Assembly: GCF_029945885.1 (NCBI RefSeq)
Contig: NZ_JAQSDK010000014.1
Location: forward strand, 1-64,000
Reading direction: 5' to 3'
DNA: 64,000 nucleotides
DNA from: Brevundimonas sp.
GTDB taxonomy: Bacteria > Pseudomonadota > Alphaproteobacteria > Caulobacterales > Caulobacteraceae
The notes under the pieces are model-generated. The model saw nothing but the letters and a program-made list of their open reading frames with translations. It was not told where the DNA came from and searched no databases. Positions 34,213 through 45,008 of the stretch are shown piece after piece; position 1 is the stretch's first letter; each line of letters begins with the position of its first letter. Made by a program: the position numbers and the translations under genes.

Positions 34213-34872
34213 TCAAGGCCGCTCGGCGGTGGCGGGCTCGACGCGGACCGCGATTTCATTGCGGCGGAACGACGGAACCGTCCAGGGCGGATCATAGAAC
34301 CACGCCACCGGATCGGCGCGCGGGATCCAGCGGCTTGTCGCCAGACCCGAGAGGAGATCGGCCGTGTGGGTCTCCACGGCGGGGACCGAGCCCATGCCGC
34401 TGAATTTCAGAACCGCATAGGTTTCGGCAGGGACGACGACCAGCTGGACGGCGGGATCGCGCGGAACCGGCAACGTCTCCATCGTGTAGGCGGCGGGCAT
34501 AAAGAACTGCACGGTCCAGCGGTCCGCGCCAGAGGGCGTCTGCGCCACCGGCGCGGTCATGGAAATCGTTTCGGACCCCGTCGCCGGGTCACCGGCCTGG
34601 GCCACCGGGGCGGTCATGGAGATCGACATGCGCCGATCGTTGCCGCCGAAGATGTAGCCGGCCAGCTTGCGAAATCCTGCGTTGCGGGCCTCGGCGCTAT
34701 CGCCCGTCACGACCGTCTGGGCCGCGATACGTTCACCGTAGCGACGGATTTCCAGATCGCCGACGCGCTCCACCACCTGATAGACGGGCTCTTCCGTCCC
34801 GGATCGCACGCCGACTGTGGAACAGGCCGACGCCATCACGGCGGCAGCGAGTCCGACCAAAGCCTTCAGCAT
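34213..34872 (-). CDS. SOUL-family haem-binding lipoprotein
   Basis: A 219-residue lipoprotein with signal peptide and lipobox ASAC (Cys17). The mature part is a SOUL/HEBP domain: EEPVYQVVERVGDLEIRRYG, GFRKLAGYIFGGN, ISMTAPVAQ twice, then YTMETLPVPRDPAVQL and WFYDPPWTVPSFRRNEIAV. The double MTAPV motif is a hallmark of bacterial SOUL proteins. Eukaryotic relatives bind haem or tetrapyrroles; the bacterial role is uncertain. The ATG at 34872 follows GGGAGA; an upstream in-frame start at 34944 has no signal peptide at the right place. Confidence 0.9.
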   Translation of the reverse strand: MLKALVGLAAAVMASACSTVGVRSGTEEPVYQVVERVGDLEIRRYGERIAAQTVVTGDSAEARNAGFRKLAGYIFGGNDRRMSISMTAPVAQAGDPATGSETISMTAPVAQTPSGADRWTVQFFMPAAYTMETLPVPRDPAVQLVVVPAETYAVLKFSGMGSVPAVETHTADLLSGLATSRWIPRADPVAWFYDPPWTVPSFRRNEIAVRVEPATAERP

Positions 34873-35001
34873 TTCACGTCTCCCTCTGGATGGCAGGAAT
34901 CCGGCGCTGTCCCCGGATCTGGACGGATCGGGCGTTGGACTCAACGCCTCGGGGACAGCGCCGGTGGGCGGAAGTGTCTTTCGACACCGCCGCGCCGGGA
35001 C

Positions 35002-35580
35002 CTAGTTCGGCAGCGACACGGCATCCGTGACATGAATCACGCCGTTGGACTGGAAGACGTCAGCCTGGGTCACGGTGGCGACGCCGCCGTTCTCGTCGGT
35101 CAGGATGACCGAACCATCGCGCAGCGACGCCGTCAGAGTATCACCCGAGACGGTGGTGATGGCCGCGGAGCCTCCACCGGCCTCGATCAGGGCGATGACA
35201 TCGGCGGCGGTCACCCGGCCGGCGACCACGTGATAGGTCAGGATTTTGGTCAGGGTGGCCTTGTTCGCGGGCTGGACCAGGGTCTCGACGGTGCCGGCAG
35301 GCAGGGCGGCGAAGGCGGCGTCGGTCGGGGCGAAGATGGTGAAGGGGCCCGGGCCGGACAGGGTCTCGACCAGGCCGGCGGCGACGGCCGCGGCGACCAG
35401 GGTCGTGTGGATCGGCGAGGCGACGGCGTTTTCGACGATGGTCTTGTTCGCATACATGGCGGCCCCGCCGACGGTGACCGACGCATGGTTCATGCCGCCG
35501 TGTTGATGGGCGAAGGCCGCGGGGGCGGCGGCGAGGAGGGCGGCGGCCGAGACGGCACTGATGAGGGTCGAGAGCTTCAT
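35002..35580 (-). CDS. Secreted fasciclin-domain protein
   Basis: A 192-residue exported protein with one fasciclin (FAS1) domain. After a signal peptide ending AAFAHQHG, the domain shows NAVASPIHTTLVAAAVAAGL (H1), GPFTIFAPTDAAFAAL (the first conserved motif), LTKILTYHVVAGRVTAADV (with the YHVV motif), and VTQADVFQSNGVIHVTDAV (H2). FAS1 proteins mediate adhesion or matrix contacts at the cell surface. An N-terminal His-Gln-His segment could bind metal. The start at 35580 is chosen by the signal peptide; the gene shares direction with the SOUL lipoprotein 130 bp downstream. Confidence 0.93.
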   Translation of the reverse strand: MKLSTLISAVSAAALLAAAPAAFAHQHGGMNHASVTVGGAAMYANKTIVENAVASPIHTTLVAAAVAAGLVETLSGPGPFTIFAPTDAAFAALPAGTVETLVQPANKATLTKILTYHVVAGRVTAADVIALIEAGGGSAAITTVSGDTLTASLRDGSVILTDENGGVATVTQADVFQSNGVIHVTDAVSLPN

Positions 35581-35835
35581 GACGGGAGTCCTGGACGGAT
35601 CGCCTTGGTGCGATCGCAGGAAGAGACGACGGCGGTCGCCTGCCGGATGCGCCATCGATGCGTCGTGCGACGTCTGGCCGCGGCCCCGGGCCGTCGCCGG
35701 GCCGGGGGCGTGGCGGGGGCGTGGCGGGGGCGGGCACGCCGGGCGGGGCCGGCCGCGATCCTGTACCGGCCCTCGACAGGGCGGGGTCGGGGGGTCAGGG
35801 TGGCGGCCTCCCCCTGACCCGACCCGGATGTGACC

Positions 35836-37503
35836 ATGCGCTCCTCCCGCCTGACCCGACTGCTGTTGTCGACCGCCGCCCTCGCCCTGTTGTCGGGCCC
35901 GGTGCTCGCCCAGTCGGGGGCCCCGTCAGCGGCCCCGGCCGCCGAAGGCGCGCGGCTGAATGCGTATGTGCGGGTGCTGGCCTCGGACGAATTCGAGGGG
36001 CGCGGCGTGGCCACGCCGGGCGAGCAGAAGACGGTCGACTATCTGGTCAGCCAGTTCCAGGCCCTGGGGCTGGAGCCGGGCGGGCCGGACGGCCAGTGGG
36101 TGCAGGTAGCCCAGCTGGGCCGGACCCGGCAGGACGGGCCGGCGACGATCACGGTCAGCCACGGCGGCACGACGCGGTCGCTGGAGCGCGGGCCGCAGGT
36201 GCTGGTATCCAGTGACCGGCCGGTCAGCCACATCACCGTGTCCGACGCCCCGATCGTGTTCGCCGGCTATGGCGTCGATGCGCCGGAACGCGGCTGGGAC
36301 GATTTCAAGGGCGTCGACCTGAGGGGCAAGATCCTGCTGGTGCTGGTCAATGACCCCGACTTCGGCGCGCCCGAGGGCCATCCGGTGGCGGGCCGGTTCG
36401 ACGACAACGCCATGACCTTCTACGGGCGCTGGACCTATAAATTCCAGGAGGCGGCGCGCCAGGGGGCGGCGGCGGTGCTGGTGATCCACGACACGGCCGG
36501 GGCCGGCTATGGCTGGAGCGTGCTGGAGAATTCCTCGACCGCGCCCAAATTCGACATCGTGCGCGCCGATCCCGAGGCCGAACGGGTCGCCGCCCAGGGC
36601 TGGATCCAGGGCGATGTCGCCGCCGACCTGTTCACGGCGGCGGGGCTGGATTTCGCCGCCCTGAAGGCCCAGGCGCGCACGCCGGAATTCCGGCCGGTGG
36701 CGCTGGACGGAGTGACGATGTCGATCGATTTCGGCCAGACCGCCGACCGGATCGAAAGCCGCAATGTGCTGGCCCGGATTCCCGGGGCCGGTCACCCGGA
36801 CGAGACGGTGATGTACGGGGCCCACTGGGATGCCTTCGGCATCGCCACGCCCAAGGACGGCGACGCCATCTATAACGGCGCGGTCGACAATGCGACCGGC
36901 GTGGCCGGCCTGCTGGAGCTGGCGCGGCTGTTCAAGGCGGGCCCGGCCCCGGACCGGTCGGTGGTGTTCGTGAGCTGGACCGCCGAGGAGGCCGGGCTGC
37001 TGGGTTCGGAATACTATGCCGCCAATCCGGTCTGGCCGCTGGAGACGACGGTGGTCAATATCAATATGGACAGCTTCCTGCCGGGCACCGAGGTCTCGCC
37101 GCAGATCGTGGTCATCGGCGCGGGCAAGAGCGACACCGACGGCTGGCTGGAACGGCGCGCCACCGAACAGGGGCGGGTGCTGATCCCCGATCCCGCGCCC
37201 CAGGCCGGGGGCTTCTATCGCTCGGACCATTTCCCCCTGGCCAAGATGGGGGTGCCGGCCCTGTTCGGCGCGGCCGGCTTTACCGGCCACAATGCCGCCA
37301 GCCAGGACTATGTCGCCCACCGCTATCACCAGCCCTCGGACGACTGGTCGCCCGACTGGGTGATGGATGCGGCGGCGGTCGACATCGACCTGCTGTATGC
37401 GGTCGGCCGCGACCTGGCCGACAGCCGCGCCTGGCCGCAATGGACCCCGGGGGCCGAGTTCGAGGCGGCGCGGGTGGCGTCGGACGATCAGCGGCCGGAA
37501 TAG
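35836..37503 (+). CDS. M28-family zinc aminopeptidase, exported
   Basis: A 555-residue peptidase with a signal peptide (ending GPVLAQSG). A protease-associated (PA) domain occupies about residues 125-260. The zinc site motifs are GAHWDAFG (first His), NGAVDNATG (bridging Asp), SWTAEEAGLLGSEYYA (catalytic Glu and ligand) and a late YRSDHFPLAKMGVPALF. These are the M28 ligands. It removes N-terminal residues from peptides in the periplasm or outside. A GTG two codons upstream (35830) is an alternative start. It is followed closely by a serine hydrolase gene. Confidence 0.92.
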   Translation: MRSSRLTRLLLSTAALALLSGPVLAQSGAPSAAPAAEGARLNAYVRVLASDEFEGRGVATPGEQKTVDYLVSQFQALGLEPGGPDGQWVQVAQLGRTRQDGPATITVSHGGTTRSLERGPQVLVSSDRPVSHITVSDAPIVFAGYGVDAPERGWDDFKGVDLRGKILLVLVNDPDFGAPEGHPVAGRFDDNAMTFYGRWTYKFQEAARQGAAAVLVIHDTAGAGYGWSVLENSSTAPKFDIVRADPEAERVAAQGWIQGDVAADLFTAAGLDFAALKAQARTPEFRPVALDGVTMSIDFGQTADRIESRNVLARIPGAGHPDETVMYGAHWDAFGIATPKDGDAIYNGAVDNATGVAGLLELARLFKAGPAPDRSVVFVSWTAEEAGLLGSEYYAANPVWPLETTVVNINMDSFLPGTEVSPQIVVIGAGKSDTDGWLERRATEQGRVLIPDPAPQAGGFYRSDHFPLAKMGVPALFGAAGFTGHNAASQDYVAHRYHQPSDDWSPDWVMDAAAVDIDLLYAVGRDLADSRAWPQWTPGAEFEAARVASDDQRPE

Positions 37504-37544
37504 GCGAGGGTGACGGCGCAGGGGTGGTCGGTTAGGACGATCCC

Positions 37545-38690
37545 ATGACCGGTCTCCCCGATATCCATGGCCCCTGCCCCGAGCGTTTCGCCGCGGTGCG
37601 CGAGGCTTTCGCCGCGAACTTCAGCGATGCCCCCGAGGGGCTGGACGAGCTGGGGGCGCGGTTCAGTGTCTGTATCGGCGGCGAGCCGGTCATCGATCTG
37701 TGGGGCGGTCATGCCGATACGGCGCGGACCCAGCCCTTCACCGATGCGACCCTGGTCCCGGTGTTCTCGGCCGGCAAGGCGGTGATGGCCCTGCTGATCG
37801 CCGGCTGTGTCGAGCGCGGCCTGCTGTCATATGAAGCCCCGGTCGCCGCCTACTGGCCGGACTTCGGCCAGGCAGGCAAGGCGGGCATCACCGTCGGCCA
37901 GTTGATGAGCCACCAGGCCGGGCTGTCGGGCTTTTCCGAGCCGGCCGAGCCGGCCATCTGGTGCCACCGCGAGGCGGTGCTGGACCGGCTGTGCGCCCAG
38001 GCCCCGATGTGGCCACCGGGCACGGCCTCGGGCTATCATCCGATCACCATCGGCTATCTGGCGGGCGAGCTGTTCCGTCTGGTCGACGGGCGGACCATGG
38101 GCACGGCCCTGGCCGAGGATTTCGCCGATCCGTTCGACCTCGACCTGTGGATCGGCCTGCCCGAGAGCGAACATGACCGGGTCGCCCAGATGCGCAAGCC
38201 GACGGCGGCTCCCGACCTGGGCGTGATCGACGCGATCAAGACGGCGGCCTTCCTCGACCGGGGCTCGGCTCCCGGCGGGCGCGGGTCCAGCGAATGGCGG
38301 CAGATGGAGATTCCGTCGGCCAATATGCATGCGACGGCGGCGGGTCTGGCGCGGATGCTGACGCCGCTCGCCACCGGCGGGACGCTGGACGGGCAGACCG
38401 TCCTGTCGGCGGGCGCGCTGGCCCAGGCGACGCGCGAGCGGAGTCACGGGCCGGACAGGGTCCTGCCGTTCACGATCAGCTGGGCGGCGGGGCTGATGCG
38501 CAATGCCGGTCTGGACATCTTCGGGCCCAATCCGGACGCGGTCGGCCATTGCGGCTGGGGCGGCAGTTGCGTCTTCGCCGATCCGGCCACCGGGATATCG
38601 GCCGCCTATGTGATGACGCGCCAGTCGCCGCATCTGCTGGGCGATCCACGGCCCCTGCGGCTGATCAGGGCGCTGTACGCGTCCCTCTAG
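37545..38690 (+). CDS. Beta-lactamase-fold serine hydrolase (EstB-like)
   Basis: A 381-residue protein of the class C beta-lactamase/esterase fold. The nucleophile motif S-x-x-K is FSAGKAVM, the Tyr motif is SGYHPITIGYLAGEL, and a late HCGWGGSC matches the H-x-G box. There is no signal peptide, so a cytosolic esterase or peptidase is more likely than an antibiotic-inactivating enzyme. It follows the M28 peptidase by 41 bp and may be co-transcribed. Its end overlaps the convergent rarD gene by 4 bp. Confidence 0.9.
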   Translation: MTGLPDIHGPCPERFAAVREAFAANFSDAPEGLDELGARFSVCIGGEPVIDLWGGHADTARTQPFTDATLVPVFSAGKAVMALLIAGCVERGLLSYEAPVAAYWPDFGQAGKAGITVGQLMSHQAGLSGFSEPAEPAIWCHREAVLDRLCAQAPMWPPGTASGYHPITIGYLAGELFRLVDGRTMGTALAEDFADPFDLDLWIGLPESEHDRVAQMRKPTAAPDLGVIDAIKTAAFLDRGSAPGGRGSSEWRQMEIPSANMHATAAGLARMLTPLATGGTLDGQTVLSAGALAQATRERSHGPDRVLPFTISWAAGLMRNAGLDIFGPNPDAVGHCGWGGSCVFADPATGISAAYVMTRQSPHLLGDPRPLRLIRALYASL

Positions 38691-39610
38691 ATCGGGCCGG
38701 TGCGGGCCCTGAGCACGGCCCGGGCGGCCCTGGCCTGGGTCAGGGCGGCCCAGAGGAAGACGCCGGCCCCCAGCCAGATGAAGCCGAACGAGACGCCGCG
38801 CAGCCAGGTGAAGGTCTCGCCCTGGGCCACGCCGATGATGAAGCTGAGCGTCGGGGCGATGAACTGCAGGAAGCCGACCATCGACAGCGGCAGGCGGCGC
38901 GCCGCCCAGGCGAACAGCACCAGCGGGCCGACCGTGATCGGTCCGGCCATCAGCAGCCAGAAGGTGGCGTTGGGCGTGGTGCCGAAATGGCCGGCCCCGT
39001 TCAGGTGCAGCCAGACCAGCCAGGCCAGGCCCAGCGGGGCCATCAGCAGGCATTCGATGAACAGGCCGGTCTGGGCCTCGGCCTTCACCTGTTTGCGGAT
39101 CACGCCATAGATGGCGAAGGACACGGCCAGGGTCAGGGAGATCAGCGGCAGCCGGCCCAGGGCCACCGCCTGCAGGGCCACGCCGACGGCGGCCAGGGCG
39201 ATGGCGAACAGGCCGGCGCGGCTGATGCGCTCGCGGAACAGCCAGGCCCCGAAGGCCATGTTGAGCAGCGGATTGAGATAGTAGCCGAGGCTGGTCTCCA
39301 GCGTATGGCCGTGGTTGACCGCCCAGATGAACAGGGCCCAGTTGATGGCGATCATCACCGTCGACAGCATCAGCCAGCCCAGGGTGCGCCAGTCGGTCAG
39401 GGCGCGGCGCACCCCGGCGGACTGGCCGGCCAGCAGGACCAGGCCGGCGGCCCAGATCACGCCCCAGACCGCGCGGTGGCCCATGATCTCCCAGGCGTCG
39501 GCCCCGGCCGCGCCCATCGGCTGATAGACCAGGGGCGACAGGCCCCAGATCACATAGCAGGCGACGCCGGCGAACAGGGCCGGGCGGACGTCAGGGGTGG
39601 ATTCGGTCAC
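38687..39610 (-). CDS. rarD: RarD-type EamA-family transporter
   Basis: A 307-residue membrane protein with about ten helices. RarD landmarks are FAGVACYVIWGLSPLVYQPM near the N-terminus, HRAVWGVIWA, NWALFIWAVNHGHTLETSLGYYLNPL in the first repeat, and PLVLFAWAARRLPLSMVGFLQFIAPTLSF in the second. RarD proteins are drug/metabolite-superfamily permeases of unproven substrate. The start is a GTG at 39610 whose first base is also the last base of the asd stop (TAGTG), so it is translated by coupling with asd. Confidence 0.93.
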   Translation of the reverse strand: MTESTPDVRPALFAGVACYVIWGLSPLVYQPMGAAGADAWEIMGHRAVWGVIWAAGLVLLAGQSAGVRRALTDWRTLGWLMLSTVMIAINWALFIWAVNHGHTLETSLGYYLNPLLNMAFGAWLFRERISRAGLFAIALAAVGVALQAVALGRLPLISLTLAVSFAIYGVIRKQVKAEAQTGLFIECLLMAPLGLAWLVWLHLNGAGHFGTTPNATFWLLMAGPITVGPLVLFAWAARRLPLSMVGFLQFIAPTLSFIIGVAQGETFTWLRGVSFGFIWLGAGVFLWAALTQARAARAVLRARTGPI

Positions 39611-40656
39611 TAGACCGTCAGGGTACGAAAGCCGGTGGCGGATTTGAGCATGCCGGTCTCGTCCAGCAGCTGGGCGATCTGCACGGCGTTGAGGGCGGCC
39701 CCCTTGCGCAGGTTGTCCGACACGACCCAGATGTTGAGCCCGTTCTCGACCGTGTGATCCTTGCGGATGCGCGAGACATAGACGGCGTGCTCACCGGCGG
39801 CGTCGACCGGGGTGATGTAGCCGTCGTGTTCCTGCTTATCGATGACCTGGACGCCGGGGGCGTCGCGCAGGATGGCGCGGGCCTCCTCGGGGCTGATCGG
39901 GCGGTCGAACTCGAGGTTGATCGACTCGGAGTGGCCGACGAAGACCGGTACCCGCACGCAGGTCACGGTCAGCTTGATGGCGGGGTCCAGCATCTTGTGG
40001 GTCTCGTCCCACATCTTGGCCTCCTCGTCGGTGTAGCCGTCGTCGAGGAAGCTGCCGATATAGGGGATGACGTTGAAGGCGATCTGTTTGGGGAATTTCT
40101 TCGGCGTGGCGTCGCCGAGGCCGTAGATGGCCTTGGTCTGGTTCCACAGCTCGTCCATGCCCTCCTTCCCGGCCCCCGACACCGACTGATAGGTCGAGAC
40201 CACGGCGCGTTTGATCTTCGCCGCGTCATGCAGGGGCTTGAGGGCCACGACCAGCTGGGCCGTCGAGCAATTGGGGTTGGCGACGATGTTCTTCTTCGTC
40301 ACCAGCTTGATGGCGTCGGGGTTCACCTCCGGCACGATCAGCGGCACGTCGGGGTCCTTGCGGAAGGCCGAGGAGTTGTCGATCACGATCGGGCCCTGTT
40401 TGCCGATCTTCTCGGACCAGGCGCGCGAGACGTCGCCGCCGGCGCTCATCAGCACCAGGTCGACGGTCTTGAAATCGAAGGTGTCGATGTCCTCGCATTT
40501 GATCGTGCGATCGCCCCAGGCCACCTCGATGCCACGCGATTTGCGCGAGGCGAGGGCGTGCATCTTGTCGACGGGGAAATTCAGTTCCTCGAGGATGTTC
40601 AGCATTTCCCGGCCGACATTGCCGGTGGCACCGATGACGGCGACGCGATAGCCCAT
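39610..40656 (-). CDS. asd: Aspartate-semialdehyde dehydrogenase
   Basis: A 348-residue enzyme. The NADP-binding start YRVAVIGATGNVGREMLNIL, the catalytic Cys130 in IVANPNCSTAQLV, and the later VSTYQSVSGAGKEGMDEL and RVPVFVGHSESINLEF blocks all match ASADH. It reduces aspartyl phosphate to the semialdehyde, the branch point to lysine/diaminopimelate, threonine and methionine. The start at 40656 follows GAAGGAA; the frame can extend to 40725, but the extension is not conserved-looking. It is co-transcribed with rarD. Confidence 0.96.
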   Translation of the reverse strand: MGYRVAVIGATGNVGREMLNILEELNFPVDKMHALASRKSRGIEVAWGDRTIKCEDIDTFDFKTVDLVLMSAGGDVSRAWSEKIGKQGPIVIDNSSAFRKDPDVPLIVPEVNPDAIKLVTKKNIVANPNCSTAQLVVALKPLHDAAKIKRAVVSTYQSVSGAGKEGMDELWNQTKAIYGLGDATPKKFPKQIAFNVIPYIGSFLDDGYTDEEAKMWDETHKMLDPAIKLTVTCVRVPVFVGHSESINLEFDRPISPEEARAILRDAPGVQVIDKQEHDGYITPVDAAGEHAVYVSRIRKDHTVENGLNIWVVSDNLRKGAALNAVQIAQLLDETGMLKSATGFRTLTV

Positions 40657-40791
40657 GGGGAATTCCTTCAATACGCGGCCGCTCTTCACCTGGAGGCGCG
40701 GTGGAACTGGCCGTAGGCGCTGCATATGGGCTTTCGCAGGCGCGAAGCAACGGCTTTTCAGACGTGATCCGGACCGTTAAGCCCCGTCACC

Positions 40792-41880
40792 ATGCCCACA
40801 CGCCTCCGCGCCGCCTATGACAAGCGTATCCACAACGGGCAGCTCAGCCCCGATCCAGCCCAGGACGAGGCCATCGCGGCCCTGTCGCGGCTGAGCCACG
40901 ACCTGAAGCGACGCGGCCGGTTCGGCAAGGTACCCGAGGTGACCGGCGTCTATCTGTGGGGGCCGCCGGGGCGCGGCAAATCCATGCTGATGGACCTGTT
41001 CTTCGCCTGCGCGCCCGAGCCGCGGAAGACCCGGGCCCATTTCCACGCCTTCATGGCCCGGGTGCACGACCTGATCCGCCGGTGGCGCGAGGGCGACAAG
41101 GCGCAGCGCAAGGCCGTGTTCGGCACCCACCGGGGCGATGACCCGATCGCGCCGGTGGCCGAGCTGATCGCCTCGGAATCGCGGCTGCTGTGTTTCGATG
41201 AGCTGCAGGTCACCGACATCGCCGACGCGATGATCCTGGGCCGGCTGTTCGAGGCCCTGTTCGAGCGCGGGGTGGTGCTGGCCGTGACCTCCAACCGGGC
41301 CCCGGACCAGCTGTATCTGAACGGCATCAACCGCCAGCTGTTCCTGCCCTTCGTCGACCGGATCACCGCGCGTTGCGAAGTGCTGCAGGTGGCCGGGGCG
41401 CGCGACTGGCGGCTGGACCGGCTGGCGGCCGGGCGGCTGTGGTTCGAGACCGGGGATGGGGAGTTCGAGACCCTGTGGGCCGACCTGCGGGGCGACGAGC
41501 CGGAAGAGCCGGCGCATCTGACGGTGCTGGGGCGGGATGTTAAGGTCGCGCGCACGGCCGGGGGGATGGCCTGGGCCGGCTTTGAAGAGCTGTGCGGCCG
41601 GGCCCTCGGGCCGCAGGACTATCTGGCCGTCGCCGAGCGGTTCCACACCCTGTTCCTCGACGCGGTGCCGGTGCTGGCCCCGGCCCGCCGCGACCAGGCG
41701 AAGCGGTTCGTCACCCTGGTCGATGCCCTGTACGAGGCGCGGGTGCGGCTGGTGGCGCGGGCCGCCGCGGGTCCGGACGCCCTGTATCCAGCCGGTGACG
41801 GGGCGTTCGAATTCGAACGGACCGCCTCGCGCCTGCACGAAATGACCAGCGCCGACTGGCTGGCGCAATCGCGTGACTGA
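40792..41880 (+). CDS. zapE: AFG1/ZapE-family ATPase
   Basis: A 362-residue P-loop ATPase. Walker A is GPPGRGKS at residues 57-64. Hallmarks of the AFG1/ZapE family are TRAHFHAFMARVH, Walker B LLCFDELQVTDIADAMIL, RLFEALFERGVVLAVTSNRAPDQLY, and the SRLHEMTSADWL end. In bacteria ZapE destabilises FtsZ at a late stage of division; mitochondrial AFG1 removes damaged proteins. It is divergent from asd. Confidence 0.93.
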   Translation: MPTRLRAAYDKRIHNGQLSPDPAQDEAIAALSRLSHDLKRRGRFGKVPEVTGVYLWGPPGRGKSMLMDLFFACAPEPRKTRAHFHAFMARVHDLIRRWREGDKAQRKAVFGTHRGDDPIAPVAELIASESRLLCFDELQVTDIADAMILGRLFEALFERGVVLAVTSNRAPDQLYLNGINRQLFLPFVDRITARCEVLQVAGARDWRLDRLAAGRLWFETGDGEFETLWADLRGDEPEEPAHLTVLGRDVKVARTAGGMAWAGFEELCGRALGPQDYLAVAERFHTLFLDAVPVLAPARRDQAKRFVTLVDALYEARVRLVARAAAGPDALYPAGDGAFEFERTASRLHEMTSADWLAQSRD

Positions 41881-41887
41881 GGGCCGG

Positions 41888-42010
41888 AGCCTGATCGGTT
41901 GAGGAGGAATCGCTGCGCGATTCCGCCGATGCCGTGAATCAGGCTCCAGCATAATTCTGGAGCGAAATCCGAGCCTGGACGCGATCGCGTCCAGACCGAT
42001 TTCGCTCTAA
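41888..42010. repeat. Nested palindromes, dispersed intergenic repeat
   Basis: Several hairpins are packed together. GGAGCCTGAT (41886 on) pairs with ATCAGGCTCC (41938 on), enclosing GGAATCGCTGCGCGATTCC. Then TGGAGCGAAATC..GATTTCGCTC encloses TGGACGCGATCGCGTCCA. The outer GAGCGAAATC/TTCGCTC unit recurs at 58860-58890, so this is a repeat family. Confidence 0.65.
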
Positions 42011-42035
42011 GATGGGCCAAACCGGAGTTCCCACC

Positions 42036-42608
42036 ATGATCCATCGTCGTTTCGCCGCTGCCCTCGCCACCGTCGCCCTGCTGGCCGCTCCCGGGGCCGC
42101 GCTTGCCGCCGCATCGGGGGCCACCACGCCCGGTGCCGTGACCCAGGCCGCCTACCAGGCCGCCCCGGCCGCCGCCCCGGCCCAGGGCGGGCTGGCGATC
42201 ACCGCCGTGCGCGACTGGCTGATCAGCGTCGGGGCCACGGTCGGCGCGGTGACCCGCGAAGACGGCCGCACCTCCATCACCGTCACCGACGGCCCGATGA
42301 CCTGGCTGGTCTTCTTCAACGGCTGCCAGGCCGACGTCTGCGGCGACATCCAGTATATGGCGGCGTTCAGTAATCCGACGATCACGCCCGACCTGGTCAA
42401 CCAGTGGAACCTCGAGCACCGGTTCCTGAAGGCCTATTTCACGCCCGGCGCGTCGGCCGGCACGGCCATCGTCCAGTTCGACGTCCTGTTGGTCGACGGC
42501 GTGGGCATCCAGCAGCTGATCGATCCGACCTCGGTCTGGGTCGGGCTGCTGCCGACCTTCGCGACCCACGTCGGCTTTTTCGTTCCCGAGGCCGCGCCGG
42601 CCCAATAG
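42036..42608 (+). CDS. Exported YbjN-domain protein
   Basis: A 190-residue protein with a signal peptide (ending AALAAASG), an Ala/Pro-rich linker and a YbjN-like domain: AVRDWLISVGATVGAVTREDG, WLVFFNGCQADVCGDIQYMAAFS, and NQWNLEHRFLKAYF. The NxxNxxHRF-type segment is typical of YbjN proteins. Two Cys in the domain could form a disulfide. Function is unknown; E. coli YbjN affects motility and stress. The ATG at 42036 has GGAG upstream. It ends at a strong terminator. Confidence 0.85.
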   Translation: MIHRRFAAALATVALLAAPGAALAAASGATTPGAVTQAAYQAAPAAAPAQGGLAITAVRDWLISVGATVGAVTREDGRTSITVTDGPMTWLVFFNGCQADVCGDIQYMAAFSNPTITPDLVNQWNLEHRFLKAYFTPGASAGTAIVQFDVLLVDGVGIQQLIDPTSVWVGLLPTFATHVGFFVPEAAPAQ

Positions 42609-42630
42609 TCCGGCGACCGGCCCGTGAAAA

Positions 42631-42665
42631 GAGGGCCGCGGAGTGATCCGCGGCCCTCTTTTTTT
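42631..42665. terminator. Strong terminator, probably bidirectional
   Basis: A 12-bp perfect stem GAGGGCCGCGGA/TCCGCGGCCCTC (42631-42642 and 42647-42658) is followed by seven T residues on the plus strand and preceded by four A residues, giving TTTT on the minus strand. It serves the YbjN gene and possibly mdh 118 bp away. Confidence 0.9.
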
Positions 42666-42782
42666 GTTGGGCCGCGGTCGTCGGCCCCCCGATCAAGCCG
42701 GGGGGACCTCCCGACCCGACGCGGCCTGGCGGCTTCGCCGCGCGCTCAAGTGGCGAGCGACCGCGTCGCGAGCGTAGCGCCC

Positions 42783-44628
<1,846 letters not shown>

Positions 44629-44650
44629 TCAGTCTTCCGGGCGATATTGA

Positions 44651-44698
44651 TGTATATACGGAAACGCCTTGTCATGAGTCGATTTGTGTATATACACA
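44651..44698 (+). promoter_or_regulatory. BrnTA operator/promoter region
   Basis: A perfect 14-bp palindrome TGTGTATATACACA at 44685-44698 lies 8 bp before brnT. Its core TGTATATAC also occurs at 44651-44659. The palindrome includes a TATATA that could be the -10 region, so antitoxin binding would block transcription. Confidence 0.65.
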
Positions 44699-44706
44699 TA
44701 TAGGCG

Positions 44707-44970
44707 ATGGCCATCGAGTTCGATCCCGGGAAGGACGCCGCCAACATCGCCAAACACGGCGTGTCCCTCTCGGCCGCCTGCGAGATGGTCCTCGATGACG
44801 CTCTGATCATTGCGGATACCCGCTTCGACTACGGCGAAGAGCGGTTCAATGCCTATGGGCTGATCGGCGAGGCCTTGCATGCGATGACCTTCACCCTTCG
44901 GGGTGAGGACATTCGGGTGATCAGCCTTCGCCGGGCCAGGCCGAAGGAAGTGAAACGCTACACTGAATGA
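44707..44970 (+). CDS. brnT: BrnT-family toxin
   Basis: An 87-residue toxin with the BrnT signature: FDPGKDAANIAKHGVSLSAACE, the DTRFDYGEERFNAYGLIG strand, and a C-terminal IRVISLRRARPKEVKRY. BrnT is a RelE-like ribonuclease that stops translation. The C-terminal RRARPKE-x-x-x-Y is the family hallmark. It overlaps or abuts the BrnA frame (ATGA at 44967) and has a palindromic operator just upstream. Confidence 0.93.
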   Translation: MAIEFDPGKDAANIAKHGVSLSAACEMVLDDALIIADTRFDYGEERFNAYGLIGEALHAMTFTLRGEDIRVISLRRARPKEVKRYTE

Positions 44971-45008
44971 GAGCTGCGAACACAGCTCCGAGAGCCACGG
45001 AGGCCCGT

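Noticed and set aside
37545..38690. Antibiotic-resistance beta-lactamase
   Set aside because: The fold is shared, but there is no signal peptide and the motif set is of the esterase/EstB type.
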